NCBI GenBank assembly: GCA_907163375.1
Contig: CAJQUW010007076.1
Span: 16,001 to 80,000 of the forward strand
DNA from: Prostheceraeus crozeri
Lineage: Eukaryota; Platyhelminthes; Polycladida; Euryleptidae
DNA length: 64,000 bases
Direction: 5' to 3'
Below, piece by piece: positions 17,101 through 25,538 of this stretch. Under the pieces are notes generated by a model. It did no database searches. It was not told where the DNA came from and saw only the letters and a program-made list of their open reading frames with translations. The first letter of the stretch is position 1. The number at the start of each line of letters is the position of its first letter. The position numbers were made by a program, and so were the translations under genes.

Positions 17101-18085
17101 CATTATAGTGAAGGATGGATAGGACTGCATATTTGAAACACTGTGATTTACAATCAACATTGATGACAGCTTTCTTATTATACAACGTTTTTGGTAGTTT
17201 AAATGTGCCTCGAGCTGCATGACTTTCTAATAGGGAAATTTTGAATATGGCTGAGTCCACACCATCAAAAATGAGAGCGCTGTCGCGTTGATTGAATTTA
17301 TCTACATTTGATTTTAAACATTGAATGTGAAAATTTAGCCAAGACTCGCAGTCTACAACTTCGGTTGCGGAAGAGGAAGGAACATGAAACTGTATTCTCT
17401 CCGTCACTTGACCCGTTTGAAAATCTATTTTAATATATTTTAGTTTAAGGTAGATGAGCGCCTTCATTCTAAAATTGTCTAAATTATTGAAGAGCGCTTC
17501 GATAATGTTAGAATTTTGAAGGAGCCACTCAGGAAAATCTACAATTTGAGTATTGGACTCCATGCAGTAGTCGCGTACTAAATTATTATGTGAAACATTA
17601 ATGAGGGAGATGGTAGAGGTACCGTTGGTGTAGTGATCATTTGCATGCGTGTGTTGAAGTCTGTGCGAAGATCGCTGAAAGTGACTATCAAAAGAAAGAG
17701 GGCACAAATCGCAAGGAAAGGAGATGTCATCGTCAGAATCAACTTCACCTCCGGAGATTGACGCCGCTTTGCGTTGACACACACGTTGTTTGATGTGTCG
17801 AAGGAGACTGTGCTTCCTTGTAAACATATGTCCGCAGTCGGCACATTCCCACTCGTTGCCTTGCCGCGAGAGTCCTGAGCTGGAACTCACATCACCTGAA
17901 AGAGAAATCATTCTTTCATCTCTGTTCAAGCCTCAGTGTAGTGTTACAACCTACCTTGACTCAATAACTCTAAACTTTCCTCGAGAAGAGAGGGCGTTGG
18001 TGATGAAGTTGATGCCTGAAATTGAGGAAGATGCTATTAGTCACACGTTTGAGGGAGATGAGAGAGGAAATTTTCAACTTACCAT
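14111..18085 (-). CDS. polB: Protein-primed DNA polymerase B
   Basis: Family B polymerase of about 1,280 residues. Numbering below is from 17929. N-terminal zinc fingers lie at ~29-51 and ~73-95, with another CxxC unit near 380. The exonuclease motifs are Exo I YADIECYID (~437), Exo II HNFKGYDSHM (~573) and Exo III AYLELDVILLADVF (~730). An endonuclease VII-like finger (CPKC, VRDHDHITGK, CSKCN) sits at ~523-560. Polymerase motif A is YDQNNLYGSSL (~830), B is NNSLFGKTMEDVRKR (~1000), and C is GGDTDSFFLG (~1095). The 17929 frame start is a TTG and looks intronic. Canonical sites suggest ATG 18085, a 67-bp intron 18016-18082 and a 59-bp intron 17896-17954. Confidence 0.93.
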
Positions 18086-18261
18086 TTCAACGAAATCAAG
18101 TTTAAGGTTGATACTTCTACAAGATAGAGACTTCACTCAAATTTGGAATTCACGAGATAGCAGTTCACTTGTACACCTCAAATAATAGTCAAAGAGAGAG
18201 ATCGTGCGTTCGTCACTTGTATGATTCACAGATTAAATGAAATGACCTGAATGTCACTTTG

Positions 18262-18330
18262 CTTATATACTTTCATCCTCTTCATTCATTGGATGTTCAT
18301 TCTGATTGGCTGCTTGTGTATACTTAAGAA
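18262..18330. promoter_or_regulatory. Divergent promoter: polymerase (minus) and 145-aa gene (plus)
   Basis: On the minus strand GTATATAAGC (18262-18271) with a CCAAT box upstream (18288-18292) faces the polymerase leader. On the plus strand GATTGGCTG (from 18304) and TATACTTAAG (~18320) face the 145-aa gene. The same block is conserved in copy B (49338-49405). Confidence 0.65.
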
Positions 18331-18382
18331 TTAGAAAAATGTTAAAGTTATCATTATTCAAAGTCAGCATTTCAAAGACAAC

Positions 18383-18820
18383 ATGACAAGTCCTCCAACA
18401 ACACCAAATACCGCATTGGAGTTCTCCTCTCCATGTACATCAGCAAAGGTGCTCGTTACACCAAATGCACCAAGAAAGGCGAAGGTGGAGAAGACATACA
18501 ATCTCGACAATATACGAAAGTTATCATTATTGGAGGACGATGAAGAGGAGTTGCCCGACCTAGCAGGCATACGGTGGAAATATTTACAATATGATGCCGA
18601 AGGGGTGATGGAGATGACCAGCAAGTCGCACTTACATCAAATATGGGAGTGGTACACCCCTAACTCCCAACCGCGAACCGTGGCGGAGTGGGCGTACATT
18701 GAGAAAGTGAGGGACGCTGCAGAAGAACGTTTAAAGCAGCTCAACTGTTTTTGTGATCTATGTGAAGCCAGACTCTGGGACGATATTGACGATGAAGACC
18801 TTTTGAAATACATGCCATAA
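18383..18820 (+). CDS. Small acidic protein of unknown function (145 aa)
   Basis: Divergently transcribed from the polymerase. The Thr/Pro-rich N terminus (residues 1-35) is poorly conserved with copy B. The C-terminal 90 residues are well conserved and contain IRWKYLQYD, WEWYTPNSQPRT and LNCFCDLCEARLWDDIDDED with a CxxC pair and an acidic end. I recognise no family. Sharing a promoter region with the polymerase suggests a replication-linked or early role. AATAAA directly follows the stop. Confidence 0.55.
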   Translation: MTSPPTTPNTALEFSSPCTSAKVLVTPNAPRKAKVEKTYNLDNIRKLSLLEDDEEELPDLAGIRWKYLQYDAEGVMEMTSKSHLHQIWEWYTPNSQPRTVAEWAYIEKVRDAAEERLKQLNCFCDLCEARLWDDIDDEDLLKYMP

Positions 18821-18885
18821 TAAATGTTTATTTCGTATTATCTTTGCTTTCATACTGACTTACTTGAATGGGGTTTTAGTGAATA

Positions 18886-19486
18886 ATTTAACCATGTATA
18901 CTTTTTCATTTGGAAATAGTAGCACGCTTAGTTTAACTTGTAAATCTTATAACATTTCATATGGGTGATAATGGTAGATGAAATAGTGTCAAATAAATTA
19001 AGATAGCTTACACTTCTGATACAGGGATAGCAATCGACTGCGATCCATGTGTAAAGAGCTTGTTAGACTACGGATGGGCTTAAGTGGATGATTTAACCAT
19101 GTATACTTTTTCATTTGGAAATAGTAGCACGCTTAGTCTAACTTGTAAATCTTAAAACATTTCATATGGGTGATAATGGTAGATGAAATAGTGTCAAATA
19201 AATTAAGATAGCTTACACTTCTGATACAGGGATAGCAATCGACTGCGATCCATGTGTAAAGAGCTTGTTAGACTACGGATGGGCTTAAGTGGATGATTTA
19301 ACCATGTATACTTTTTCATTTGGAAATAGTAGCACGCTTAGTCTAACTTGTAAATCTTAAAACATTTCATATGGACGATGATGGTAGATAAAATAGTGTC
19401 AAATAAATTAAGATAGCTTACACTTCTGATACAGGGATAGCAATCGACTGCGATCCATGTGTAAAGAGCTTGTTAGACTACGGAAG
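18886..19486 (+). repeat. 205-bp tandem array, 3 units
   Basis: Three direct units of 205 bp; equivalent points fall at 18891, 19096 and 19301. Units 2 and 3 are nearly identical; unit 1 differs a little at its start. Each contains TTTAACCATGTATAC, TAGCACGCTTAGT and GGGATAGCAATCGACTGCGA. There is no open frame. Copy B has four units of 206 bp at the same place. Confidence 0.9.
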
Positions 19487-19822
19487 AGAGAAGTGTGTTA
19501 TGTTGCGTGTGGCGCGTGAGTGTCCTCCCATTTCATTCCATTCATCAATTCGTCTCATTGATAGAGACAGGTAGAACTCATGGTTCTCATAACGTATGCA
19601 ATGGAAAGTTTTAGGCAACCTTCGACAGTTGGCTAAATGTCGCCCTGACGCGAATGCATACTACGTTGAGACAGAGGCAATCACTTGCAAACATGACGCA
19701 GAGAGGTTTAACAAGATTGACCATTGCCGAATGTCCCTTGCGGTATACATAGCTACGGGTTTCACCGCCGCCCTTTACAGGAACGCCCGTCGAAAGGAAG
19801 TATTACACCGAACTGCATTTGC
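19487..19822. other. No supported gene
   Basis: Unique sequence between the tandem array and the first 3'-end repeat. A plus-strand frame crosses it but runs into the repeat and lacks a recognisable domain. The first ~60 bases are shared with copy B at 50762-50825. Confidence 0.4.
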
Positions 19823-19962
19823 AACGTTCAAGTTGACTGATAGCAGATTCAACTTAATGATAGTATTCGCCAGTCCGAAGACTGCCCAGGGCAAACCGCG
19901 AGGAGGTTCTATCATGTCTTGCCCCATGGTGGCCCTTAAGAGAGCCGATGGTTCGTTCTCGG
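19823..19962 (-). terminator. 3'-end repeat 1 with histone-type stem-loop
   Basis: About 140 bp, present three times in copy A. On the minus strand GGCTCTCTTAAGGGCC (19931-19946) forms a 6-bp stem with a 4-base loop, as in replication-dependent histone mRNAs. It lies about 40 bases after the stop of the 84-aa gene. ACCATGGGGCAAGACATGA follows, resembling a histone downstream element. No AATAAA is present. Confidence 0.6.
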
Positions 19963-19986
19963 TGTCAATGGTGTCAATTAAGTTGA

Positions 19987-20241
19987 CTATTGGCTTGAAT
20001 AGTCAATAGGTATGACAGCTAGGTTGTCATAGACCCTATACCGCCGAGGTCGTACTGGTGCATCTGGCACCTTTCGGATGCGGGTGGTTTTAGGAGTCCA
20101 CACCTCATCCGTCCAAATGATCTTCTTGATCTTCCCCTTCTTCTCATCCTCTTCATCCCACTCGTCGAGGATGATGAAGTTGGGAATGCCGTTGTCTTCA
20201 TCGGTGAAGACGGGAATGTTGTCGGCAGATGTCGCTTCCAT
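19987..20241 (-). CDS. Small acidic protein (84 aa), copy A only
   Basis: Begins MEATSADNIPVFTDED. It has an acidic middle (ILDEWDEEDEKKG) and a basic, Pro-rich C-terminal part (VPDAPVRPRRYRVYD). I recognise no family. CTATATAAG on the minus strand lies about 40 bases upstream (near 20284), and a histone-type stem-loop follows about 40 bases after the stop, so this is a compact single gene. It is absent from copy B, which marks the right arm as variable accessory space. Confidence 0.5.
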   Translation of the reverse strand: MEATSADNIPVFTDEDNGIPNFIILDEWDEEDEKKGKIKKIIWTDEVWTPKTTRIRKVPDAPVRPRRYRVYDNLAVIPIDYSSQ

Positions 20242-20280
20242 CGTGACTTCAAATTGAATGAGAAGCGCTACAATCTTCTG

Positions 20281-20289
20281 GCTTATATA
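20281..20289 (-). promoter_or_regulatory. TATA box of the 84-aa gene
   Basis: Minus-strand CCTATATAAG lies about 40 bases before the ATG at 20241, with no other promoter-like element obvious. Confidence 0.5.
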
Positions 20290-20356
20290 GGGTTTTCAAC
20301 AATGAATTGCTCAACAGCGAATCAGAATGCTTCAGGGATAGCAATCGACTGCATAA

Positions 20357-20494
20357 TGTTCAAGTTGACTGATAGCAGATTCAACTTAATGATAGTATTC
20401 GCCAGTCCGAAGACTGCCCAGGGCAAACCGCGAGGAGGTTCTATCATGTCTTGCCCCATGGTGGCCCTTAAGAGAGCCGATGGTTCGTTCTCGG
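20357..20494 (-). terminator. 3'-end repeat 2 with histone-type stem-loop
   Basis: Second copy of the 140-bp repeat. The stem-loop is at 20463-20478, about 30 bases after the stop of the 88-aa gene, with the same GGGGCAAGACATGA downstream. Confidence 0.6.
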
Positions 20495-20507
20495 GAGTAA
20501 CGTCATC

Positions 20508-20774
20508 TTACACCCTACCAATTCTGCTGAGAGAGTCTTTGACTCTCTCTTTGGTAGCACTGTCGACTTCCACACTAGCTGGCACATGGCTAAAAATTGG
20601 AATGTAGCGCCATTCCGTTGGATTGACAGCAGTTGCTGTCATCGGATTGCCAATCCGAGCAAGATTATTAAAAACTCTGTCTTGCTCCTCTAGCCTGACA
20701 AACTCCTCAAATAAATTTCGCGGCCTTAACTGCGGTCCGCGAGGAGAGCTGACTTGACTGTTCGGCGTCTGCAT
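20508..20774 (-). CDS. Small protein (88 aa), copy A only
   Basis: Starts MQTPNSQVSSPRGPQLRPR, then LFEEFVRLEEQDRVFNNLARIG and a C-terminal VDSATKERVKDSLSRIG helix. I recognise no family. GTATATAAAGC lies about 30 bases upstream on the minus strand (near 20798-20806), and the 3' end has the shared stem-loop repeat. Like the 84-aa gene it looks like an independently promoted accessory gene and has no counterpart in copy B. Confidence 0.5.
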   Translation of the reverse strand: MQTPNSQVSSPRGPQLRPRNLFEEFVRLEEQDRVFNNLARIGNPMTATAVNPTEWRYIPIFSHVPASVEVDSATKERVKDSLSRIGRV

Positions 20775-20797
20775 GATTGAAATGAAATGAAATGAGA

Positions 20798-20808
20798 GGC
20801 AGTGCTTT
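20798..20808 (-). promoter_or_regulatory. TATA box of the 88-aa gene
   Basis: Minus-strand GGTATATAAAGC stands about 30 bases before the ATG at 20774. It begins just after the 3'-end repeat of the next gene, showing tight packing. Confidence 0.55.
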
Positions 20809-20830
20809 ATATACCCCTCTAACGCGACGC

Positions 20831-20970
20831 AACGTTCAAGTTGACTGATAGCAGATTCAACTTAATGATAGTATTCGCCAGTCCGAAGACTGCCCAGGGC
20901 AAACCGCGTGGAGGTTCTATCATGTCTTGCCCCTAGGTGGCCCTTAAGAGAGCCGATGGTTCGTTCTCGG
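20831..20970 (-). terminator. 3'-end repeat 3 with histone-type stem-loop
   Basis: Third copy of the repeat. The stem-loop is at 20939-20954, downstream of the coiled-coil gene, whose 3' UTR carries a 61-bp intron (21007-21067). Confidence 0.6.
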
Positions 20971-21071
20971 GAGTAAATTGATGGGGTGGTGAAGGCAGGC
21001 AAAGATCTGCAATGAAAATGATATGTATTAGAATAGGATATACTATCTTATTTACTTTTTCACTTACCAAG

Positions 21072-22301
21072 TTAGTCATCCTTAGGCAGTCTCGCGGGCT
21101 TCCTGATTGAAAATTTGTGGAGATGGCCGCGCATTCGTAAGCTGGCATGGAGACACTTCTTGCTCGGATGACCATTGTAACATACTATGCTTTCGTCGAG
21201 ACTTTGATTGACGAGTACTTGGCCGGCCAAATGATTATCCCGAATAGGGATGTGAAACTCAAACAAACGATCCTCATTCACACGTTCCCACTCATCCCTC
21301 ATGCGCTCCAACTTCTCACACGCCTGCCTCTCATCACCCCGCCGAGCCACAGTCCTCTCCAACTCAACATTCTTCGCTCTCAACACACTCATCTCCTTCA
21401 TCATCTCCTCAAACTTCGCCTCTGCATCTCTCATTCTTCTCTCCGCAGCACTCGCCCTCTTCTCACACTCATCATTCTTCTCTTCCAACTCTCGCGTCTT
21501 TTTCTTCAAATCAGTCACACTACGCCTCATTCTAATGTTTTCATCCGCCACCTCCTTCGACTTCAGTTCCTTCTTTTTTAACTCATCCAACTCCTTCACA
21601 ACTTCATCCTTCACTTTCTTCAAACTCTCATACTTATTCACCAACAAATCATGCGCCATCTGCTGCGAAACATGCCTCTTCTCCTCATCCTTCAACCACC
21701 TCGCCGACTGCACACGAATCCCACCACTCTTCACTTTTGGGGAAGATGAGCTCTTCGGGGGGTCGGTGATGACGATGTTTGACACCTCCGACGACGAAGA
21801 GCTCAACTTCCTCACACGCTTCCTCACACGCTCCCTATCTAAATCCACATCATCCTCATCATCACTCTCAAGCACTCTCTTTCGCCCAATCTCACCCTCC
21901 AACGACGCAACCGCTCTCGCCAACTCATCATTCTCCACAGCATTCCCACTAGCATTCTCCACAGCATTCCCACTAGCATTCTCAACAACATTCCCACTAG
22001 CATTCTCAACAACATTCTTGGCCTCTTTCTCCAACATTCGCTCCTTCTCAGCATTCATCAACTCCACAAATCTCAAATCGGTCACCAACCCTCCTACACA
22101 CTCACCATGCCTCCGATAAAACTCGGCCTCCTGCCCAACAACCAACAGCACCCTGCACTTCACACAGGCAACCCTATTCAGGATAACCATGTGGTCGGCC
22201 CCTGCCTTCCTTATGTGGTCCCTGAGACCGTCTCGGCGGTTGATTCGACCGCATACGCACATTTTGATGTGAAATTTTTTGTTTTTGTCGTTATTGACCA
22301 T
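21072..22301 (-). CDS. Zinc-binding coiled-coil protein (409 aa)
   Basis: The N-terminal ~70 residues hold a Cys/His cluster (MCVCGRINRRDGLRDHI, CVKC, RHGEC). Next come four tandem eight-residue units of the VENASGN type, encoded by a 24-bp minisatellite, then a Ser/Lys/acid stretch and a coiled coil of about 150 residues. The conserved C terminus (FHIPIRDN, GHPSKKCLHASLRM) is also found in copy B. I recognise no family. A 61-bp intron (21007-21067) lies just after the stop and an 876-bp leader intron lies before the ATG. The gene ends in a histone-type stem-loop. Its protein differs greatly between copies A and B, implying fast evolution. Confidence 0.6.
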   Translation of the reverse strand: MVNNDKNKKFHIKMCVCGRINRRDGLRDHIRKAGADHMVILNRVACVKCRVLLVVGQEAEFYRRHGECVGGLVTDLRFVELMNAEKERMLEKEAKNVVENASGNVVENASGNAVENASGNAVENDELARAVASLEGEIGRKRVLESDDEDDVDLDRERVRKRVRKLSSSSSEVSNIVITDPPKSSSSPKVKSGGIRVQSARWLKDEEKRHVSQQMAHDLLVNKYESLKKVKDEVVKELDELKKKELKSKEVADENIRMRRSVTDLKKKTRELEEKNDECEKRASAAERRMRDAEAKFEEMMKEMSVLRAKNVELERTVARRGDERQACEKLERMRDEWERVNEDRLFEFHIPIRDNHLAGQVLVNQSLDESIVCYNGHPSKKCLHASLRMRGHLHKFSIRKPARLPKDD

Positions 22302-22329
22302 TTTTGTCGTTACTGAGATTTCTCGTTAA

Positions 22330-23205
22330 CTGTAAGATAATGAAATTAGTATAAGTTTTGAATCATGTAGTACAGTCATATTCCTAAAGCATTACACTTA
22401 GTCAGGAATGATAGATGTGAGTGTAGTGAGTGGCACTCGATCCCGTCGACAGCCCGAAGGCCTTGTACCGATCACTAGGGAAGTGAGAGATCTTCCCCGA
22501 TACCCGCTCTTTACAGCTAAAGACATCATTGTCACTGCCCCGAAGTGGTAACAGGAACGCCGAGTCAAAGGTAGTGATCAGTAGCTGGGATCTAACCCCT
22601 CAAAGCTGCCTTAGTTAAATTTCTGATAGCAGATTTGAATGTAGTATACAGCCTAGAACATAATATCATCATTCAACATTCAACTTAGTCAACATTCAAC
22701 ATAATATCAACACTTAGTGAGGAATGATAGATGTGAGTGTAGTGAGTGGCACTCGATCCCGTCGACAGCCCGAAGGCCTTGTACTGATCACTAGGGAAGT
22801 GAGAGATCTTCCCCGATACCCGCTCTTTACAGCTGAAGACATCATTGTCACTGCCCCGAAGTGGTAACAGGAACGCCGAGTCAAAGGTAGTGATCAGTAG
22901 CTGGGATCTAACCCCTCAAAGCTGCCTTAGACTTAGTTAAATTTCAAATCTGATAGCAGATTTGAACTCAGGATACTTGAAAACCTTAGTCTATATGTTA
23001 AAACTTTGAAAAAACTGAAAATTAAGAATTTTTAAAAAATTCCGCATTTTACTACTCATACTACTTTTAAAAAATTTTATCAGTAGTAAAGACACTATCA
23101 AACTCTATCATACAAACTTTGAAGTAGCAAGATAGCTTGCCTACTTCAAAAGATAGAGTCCTTTGCACCCGATATCGGGAGCTCAGAGCGACGACCGTCG
23201 CTTAC
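22330..23205 (-). other. Leader intron of the coiled-coil gene
   Basis: On the minus strand a donor (GAG/GTAAGC at 23205) and an acceptor (TCTTACAG, ending 22330) enclose 876 bp between a TATA box and the start codon. The perfect palindrome CCCGATATCGGG at 23168-23179 lies 26 bases inside the intron. Copy B has the same layout (52105-52727) with a 14-bp palindrome. The inference rests on canonical splice sites only. Confidence 0.5.
22393..22970. repeat. Duplicated GC-rich block inside the leader intron
   Basis: About 250 bp is present twice (22393-22640 and 22707-22970), nearly identical. It is GC-richer than its surroundings and contains ACTCGATCCCGTCGACAGCC and AGCTGGGATCTAACCCCTC. On the opposite strand copy B's intron carries a short echo (AGCTGGGATAAGATCCCCTC). 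No open frame of note is seen. It could be a structured RNA or a regulatory block. Confidence 0.5.
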
Positions 23206-23246
23206 CTCGTCTTTCGATGAAGTGATCAGACTTACGTTGTCGGGGG

Positions 23247-23255
23247 TTTATATAT
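23247..23255 (-). promoter_or_regulatory. TATA box of the coiled-coil gene
   Basis: Minus-strand ATATATAAA lies about 45 bases before the leader donor. The counterpart in copy B is GTATATAAG at about 52775-52783. Confidence 0.55.
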
Positions 23256-23339
23256 GCTCGGAAGAAAACTTAAAATGGCTCTATCTCCGAAAGTATTCAT
23301 CGTAGCGACATGCGGTTTGTTGCAAACGATTTGTCTCAT

Positions 23340-25020
23340 CATTCTTTACAATATGACACCTGAACCATTCTCATATGACCATGGGAAGTTGGTCCGCCAG
23401 CACATGTCCATGTAACATGCCACAAGTGAAAAAATTCCTAAGTGTGAGAGCTCCAGTGTGGTGAAAATTTTGAAAAATTTAAAACTTCCGAATTTCGACC
23501 TGGGACCTTTACCAAAACATTTTTCATCAAATTTCACTGACCTCCCCCCCCCCTCATTCACAGAAATTTGATGAAAAATGTTTTGGTGACGGTCCCAGGT
23601 CGAAATTCCACACTTTGGAAAATTTTCAAAATTTTACCCATACAAAGTCACTCTGACACTTAGGATTTTTTCAGGTGAGCGAGCTCCGACCTAAAATCTT
23701 GTAACCGCTCTAACTTTTGAACGAAGACAGATAGGAACAAGCCGATTCTTTCACTGAATTTGTCTCACTCTTAGCTTTCAAACGAGCTATCGCACGACAA
23801 AATCCGTCCACTGGAAGCCAAAATCGAAGCTAGCTGTCCAGAGGGGGGGGAGGTCAGTGAAATTTGATGAAAAATGTTTTGGTGACGGTCCCAGGTCGAA
23901 ATTCCACACTTTGGAAAATTTTCAAAATTTTACCCATACAAAGTCACTCTGACACTTAGGATTTTTTCAGGTGAGCGAGCTCCGACCTAAAATCTTGTAA
24001 CCGCTCTAACTTTTGAACGAAGACAGATAGGAACAAGCCGATTCTTTCACTGAATTTGTCTCACTCTTAGCTTTCAAACGAGCTATTGCACGACCAAATC
24101 CGTCCAGTAGAAGCCAAGATCGAAGCTAGCTGTCCAGAGGGGGGGGAGGTCAGTGAAATTTGATGAAAAATGTTTTGGTGACGGTCCCAGGTCGAAATTC
24201 CACACTTTGGAAAATTTTCAAAATTTTACCCATACAAAGCCACTCTGACACTTAGGATTTTTTCAGGTGAGCGAGCTCCGACCTAAAATCTTGTAACCGC
24301 TCTAACTTGTGAACGGCTGGTCCGATTGACTCGCAACAAAAAATGTTGTCGAGCAGTTTTTTCTCCTCTTTCAAACGAGTAGCTGTAAGACAAAATCCGT
24401 CCACTAGAACCAAAGTTAGAAGATTGCTGTCGGGGGGGGGGGAGGTCAGTGAAATTTGATGAAAAATGTTTTGGTGACGGTCCCAGGTCGAAATTCCACA
24501 CTTTGGAAAATTTTCAAAATTTTACCCATACAAAGTCACTCTGACACTTAGGATTTTTTCAGGTGAGCGAGCTCCGACCTAAAATCTTGTAACCGCTATA
24601 ACTTTTGAACGGCTGGTCCGATTGACTCGCAACAAAAAATGTTGTCGTGCAGTTTTTTCTCCTCTTTCAAACGAGTAGCTGTAAGACAAAATCCGTCCAC
24701 TAGAACCAAAGTTAGAAGATTGCTGTCGGGGGGGGGGTCAGTGAAATTTGATGAAAAATGTTTTGGTGGCGGTCCCAGGTCGAAATTCCACACTTTGGAA
24801 AATTTTCAAAATTTTACCCATACAAAGTCACTCTGACACTTAGGATTTTTTCAGGTGAGCGAGCTCCGACCTAAAATCTTGTAACCGCTCTAACTTTTGA
24901 ACGAAGACAGATAGGAACAAGTCGATTCTTTCACTGAATTTGTCTCACTCTTAGCTTTCAAACGAGCTATCGCACGACAAAATCCGTCCACTGGAAGCAA
25001 GCTGTCCAGGGGGGGGGGAC
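23340..25020. repeat. Subterminal ~300-bp tandem repeats of Polinton A
   Basis: About five direct units of roughly 300 bp, each opened by a run of 7-10 G and GTCAGTGAAATTTGATG. They contain GACGGTCCCAGGTCGAAATT, TCACTCTGACACTTAGG and a stretch shared with the terminal repeat (CACGACAAAATCCGTCC). Alternate units carry one of two versions in their last third. At 23440-23640 an opposite-strand unit abuts the first direct one, forming a large inverted pair. Open frames here are by-products. Confidence 0.85.
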
Positions 25021-25532
25021 GTCAGCCGAAAATTTTTTCTCTCCGATTGACTTGAAACTCACCCTACCGATGCAGAATTTCACGCTGAATCCGAATCTGA
25101 CCTCCGTTTTCTCATCCGATGCTTCGTTTGGACGCTACACACCAAAACGTCCCAAATTCTAACTCTGTTAAAATTTTGAAGAAAAATTTTTTCTCACCGA
25201 TTGCCTTGAAACTCACCCTACCGATGCAGAATTTCACGCTGAACACGAATCCGACCTCCGTTTTCTCATCCGACCACTCCTTCCACTCGAAACAACCCAT
25301 TTTACAACCCAACATTCAGCAGATTGCACCAAAAACATCACACACTATAGCCTCAAGACTAATCCTGGCGGTCGCCCAAGTCCACCACGACACTCTATCG
25401 TTCCAGAGGGGGGGGGCACTCAGACACGAAGCACCACGGCGGCCGACCACGACACTCTGCCGTGCCAGAGGGGGGGGACTCAGCGATGGCGGCCATCTTG
25501 CGCGGTCCAGAAGTGGAGTTTTGCTTACTACT
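24895..25532. repeat. Right terminal inverted repeat of Polinton A
   Basis: Reverse complement of the left terminus. The outer ~140 bases match almost perfectly. The remainder matches 1441-1785 of the left end but lacks the left end's extra GC-rich submodules. Confidence 0.85.
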
Positions 25533-25538
25533 TTTATT
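25533..25538. repeat. Target-site duplication TTTATT, right of Polinton A
   Basis: Exact match to 1065-1070, directly after the terminal GCTTACTACT. Confidence 0.93.

Larger units (their letters stand above)
1071..25532 (+). mobile_element. Polinton/Maverick-type element, copy A (24.46 kb, looks whole)
   Basis: The ends are defined by matching inverted termini (AGTAGTAAGCAAAACTCC inwards from both sides) and a perfect 6-bp target duplication. Inside are the diagnostic Polinton genes: protein-primed DNA polymerase B, retroviral-type integrase, packaging ATPase, adenain-like protease and capsid-type proteins. All of them read through, so the copy looks whole. Near-identical terminal arms and an intact target duplication suggest a young insertion, but I cannot date it. 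The right arm (18.9-25.0 kb) holds repeats and accessory genes that differ from copy B. Confidence 0.95.

Noticed and set aside
17896-17929. Polymerase start at 17929 (MNRDER)
   Set aside because: The codon is TTG, and the stretch lies between a canonical donor and acceptor; ATG 18085 with two short introns is better supported and mirrored in copy B.
18886-19486. Possible CRISPR-like array
   Set aside because: Contiguous 205-bp tandem units with no spacers, in a eukaryotic context.
19596-20009. 137-aa plus-strand frame
   Set aside because: Its second half is the antisense of the 140-bp 3' repeat, and no domain is seen in the first half.
21147-22119. Long plus-strand Ser/Phe/Leu-rich frames
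   Set aside because: Antisense shadows of the Lys/Glu-rich coiled-coil gene; the same happens at 51006-51801 in copy B.
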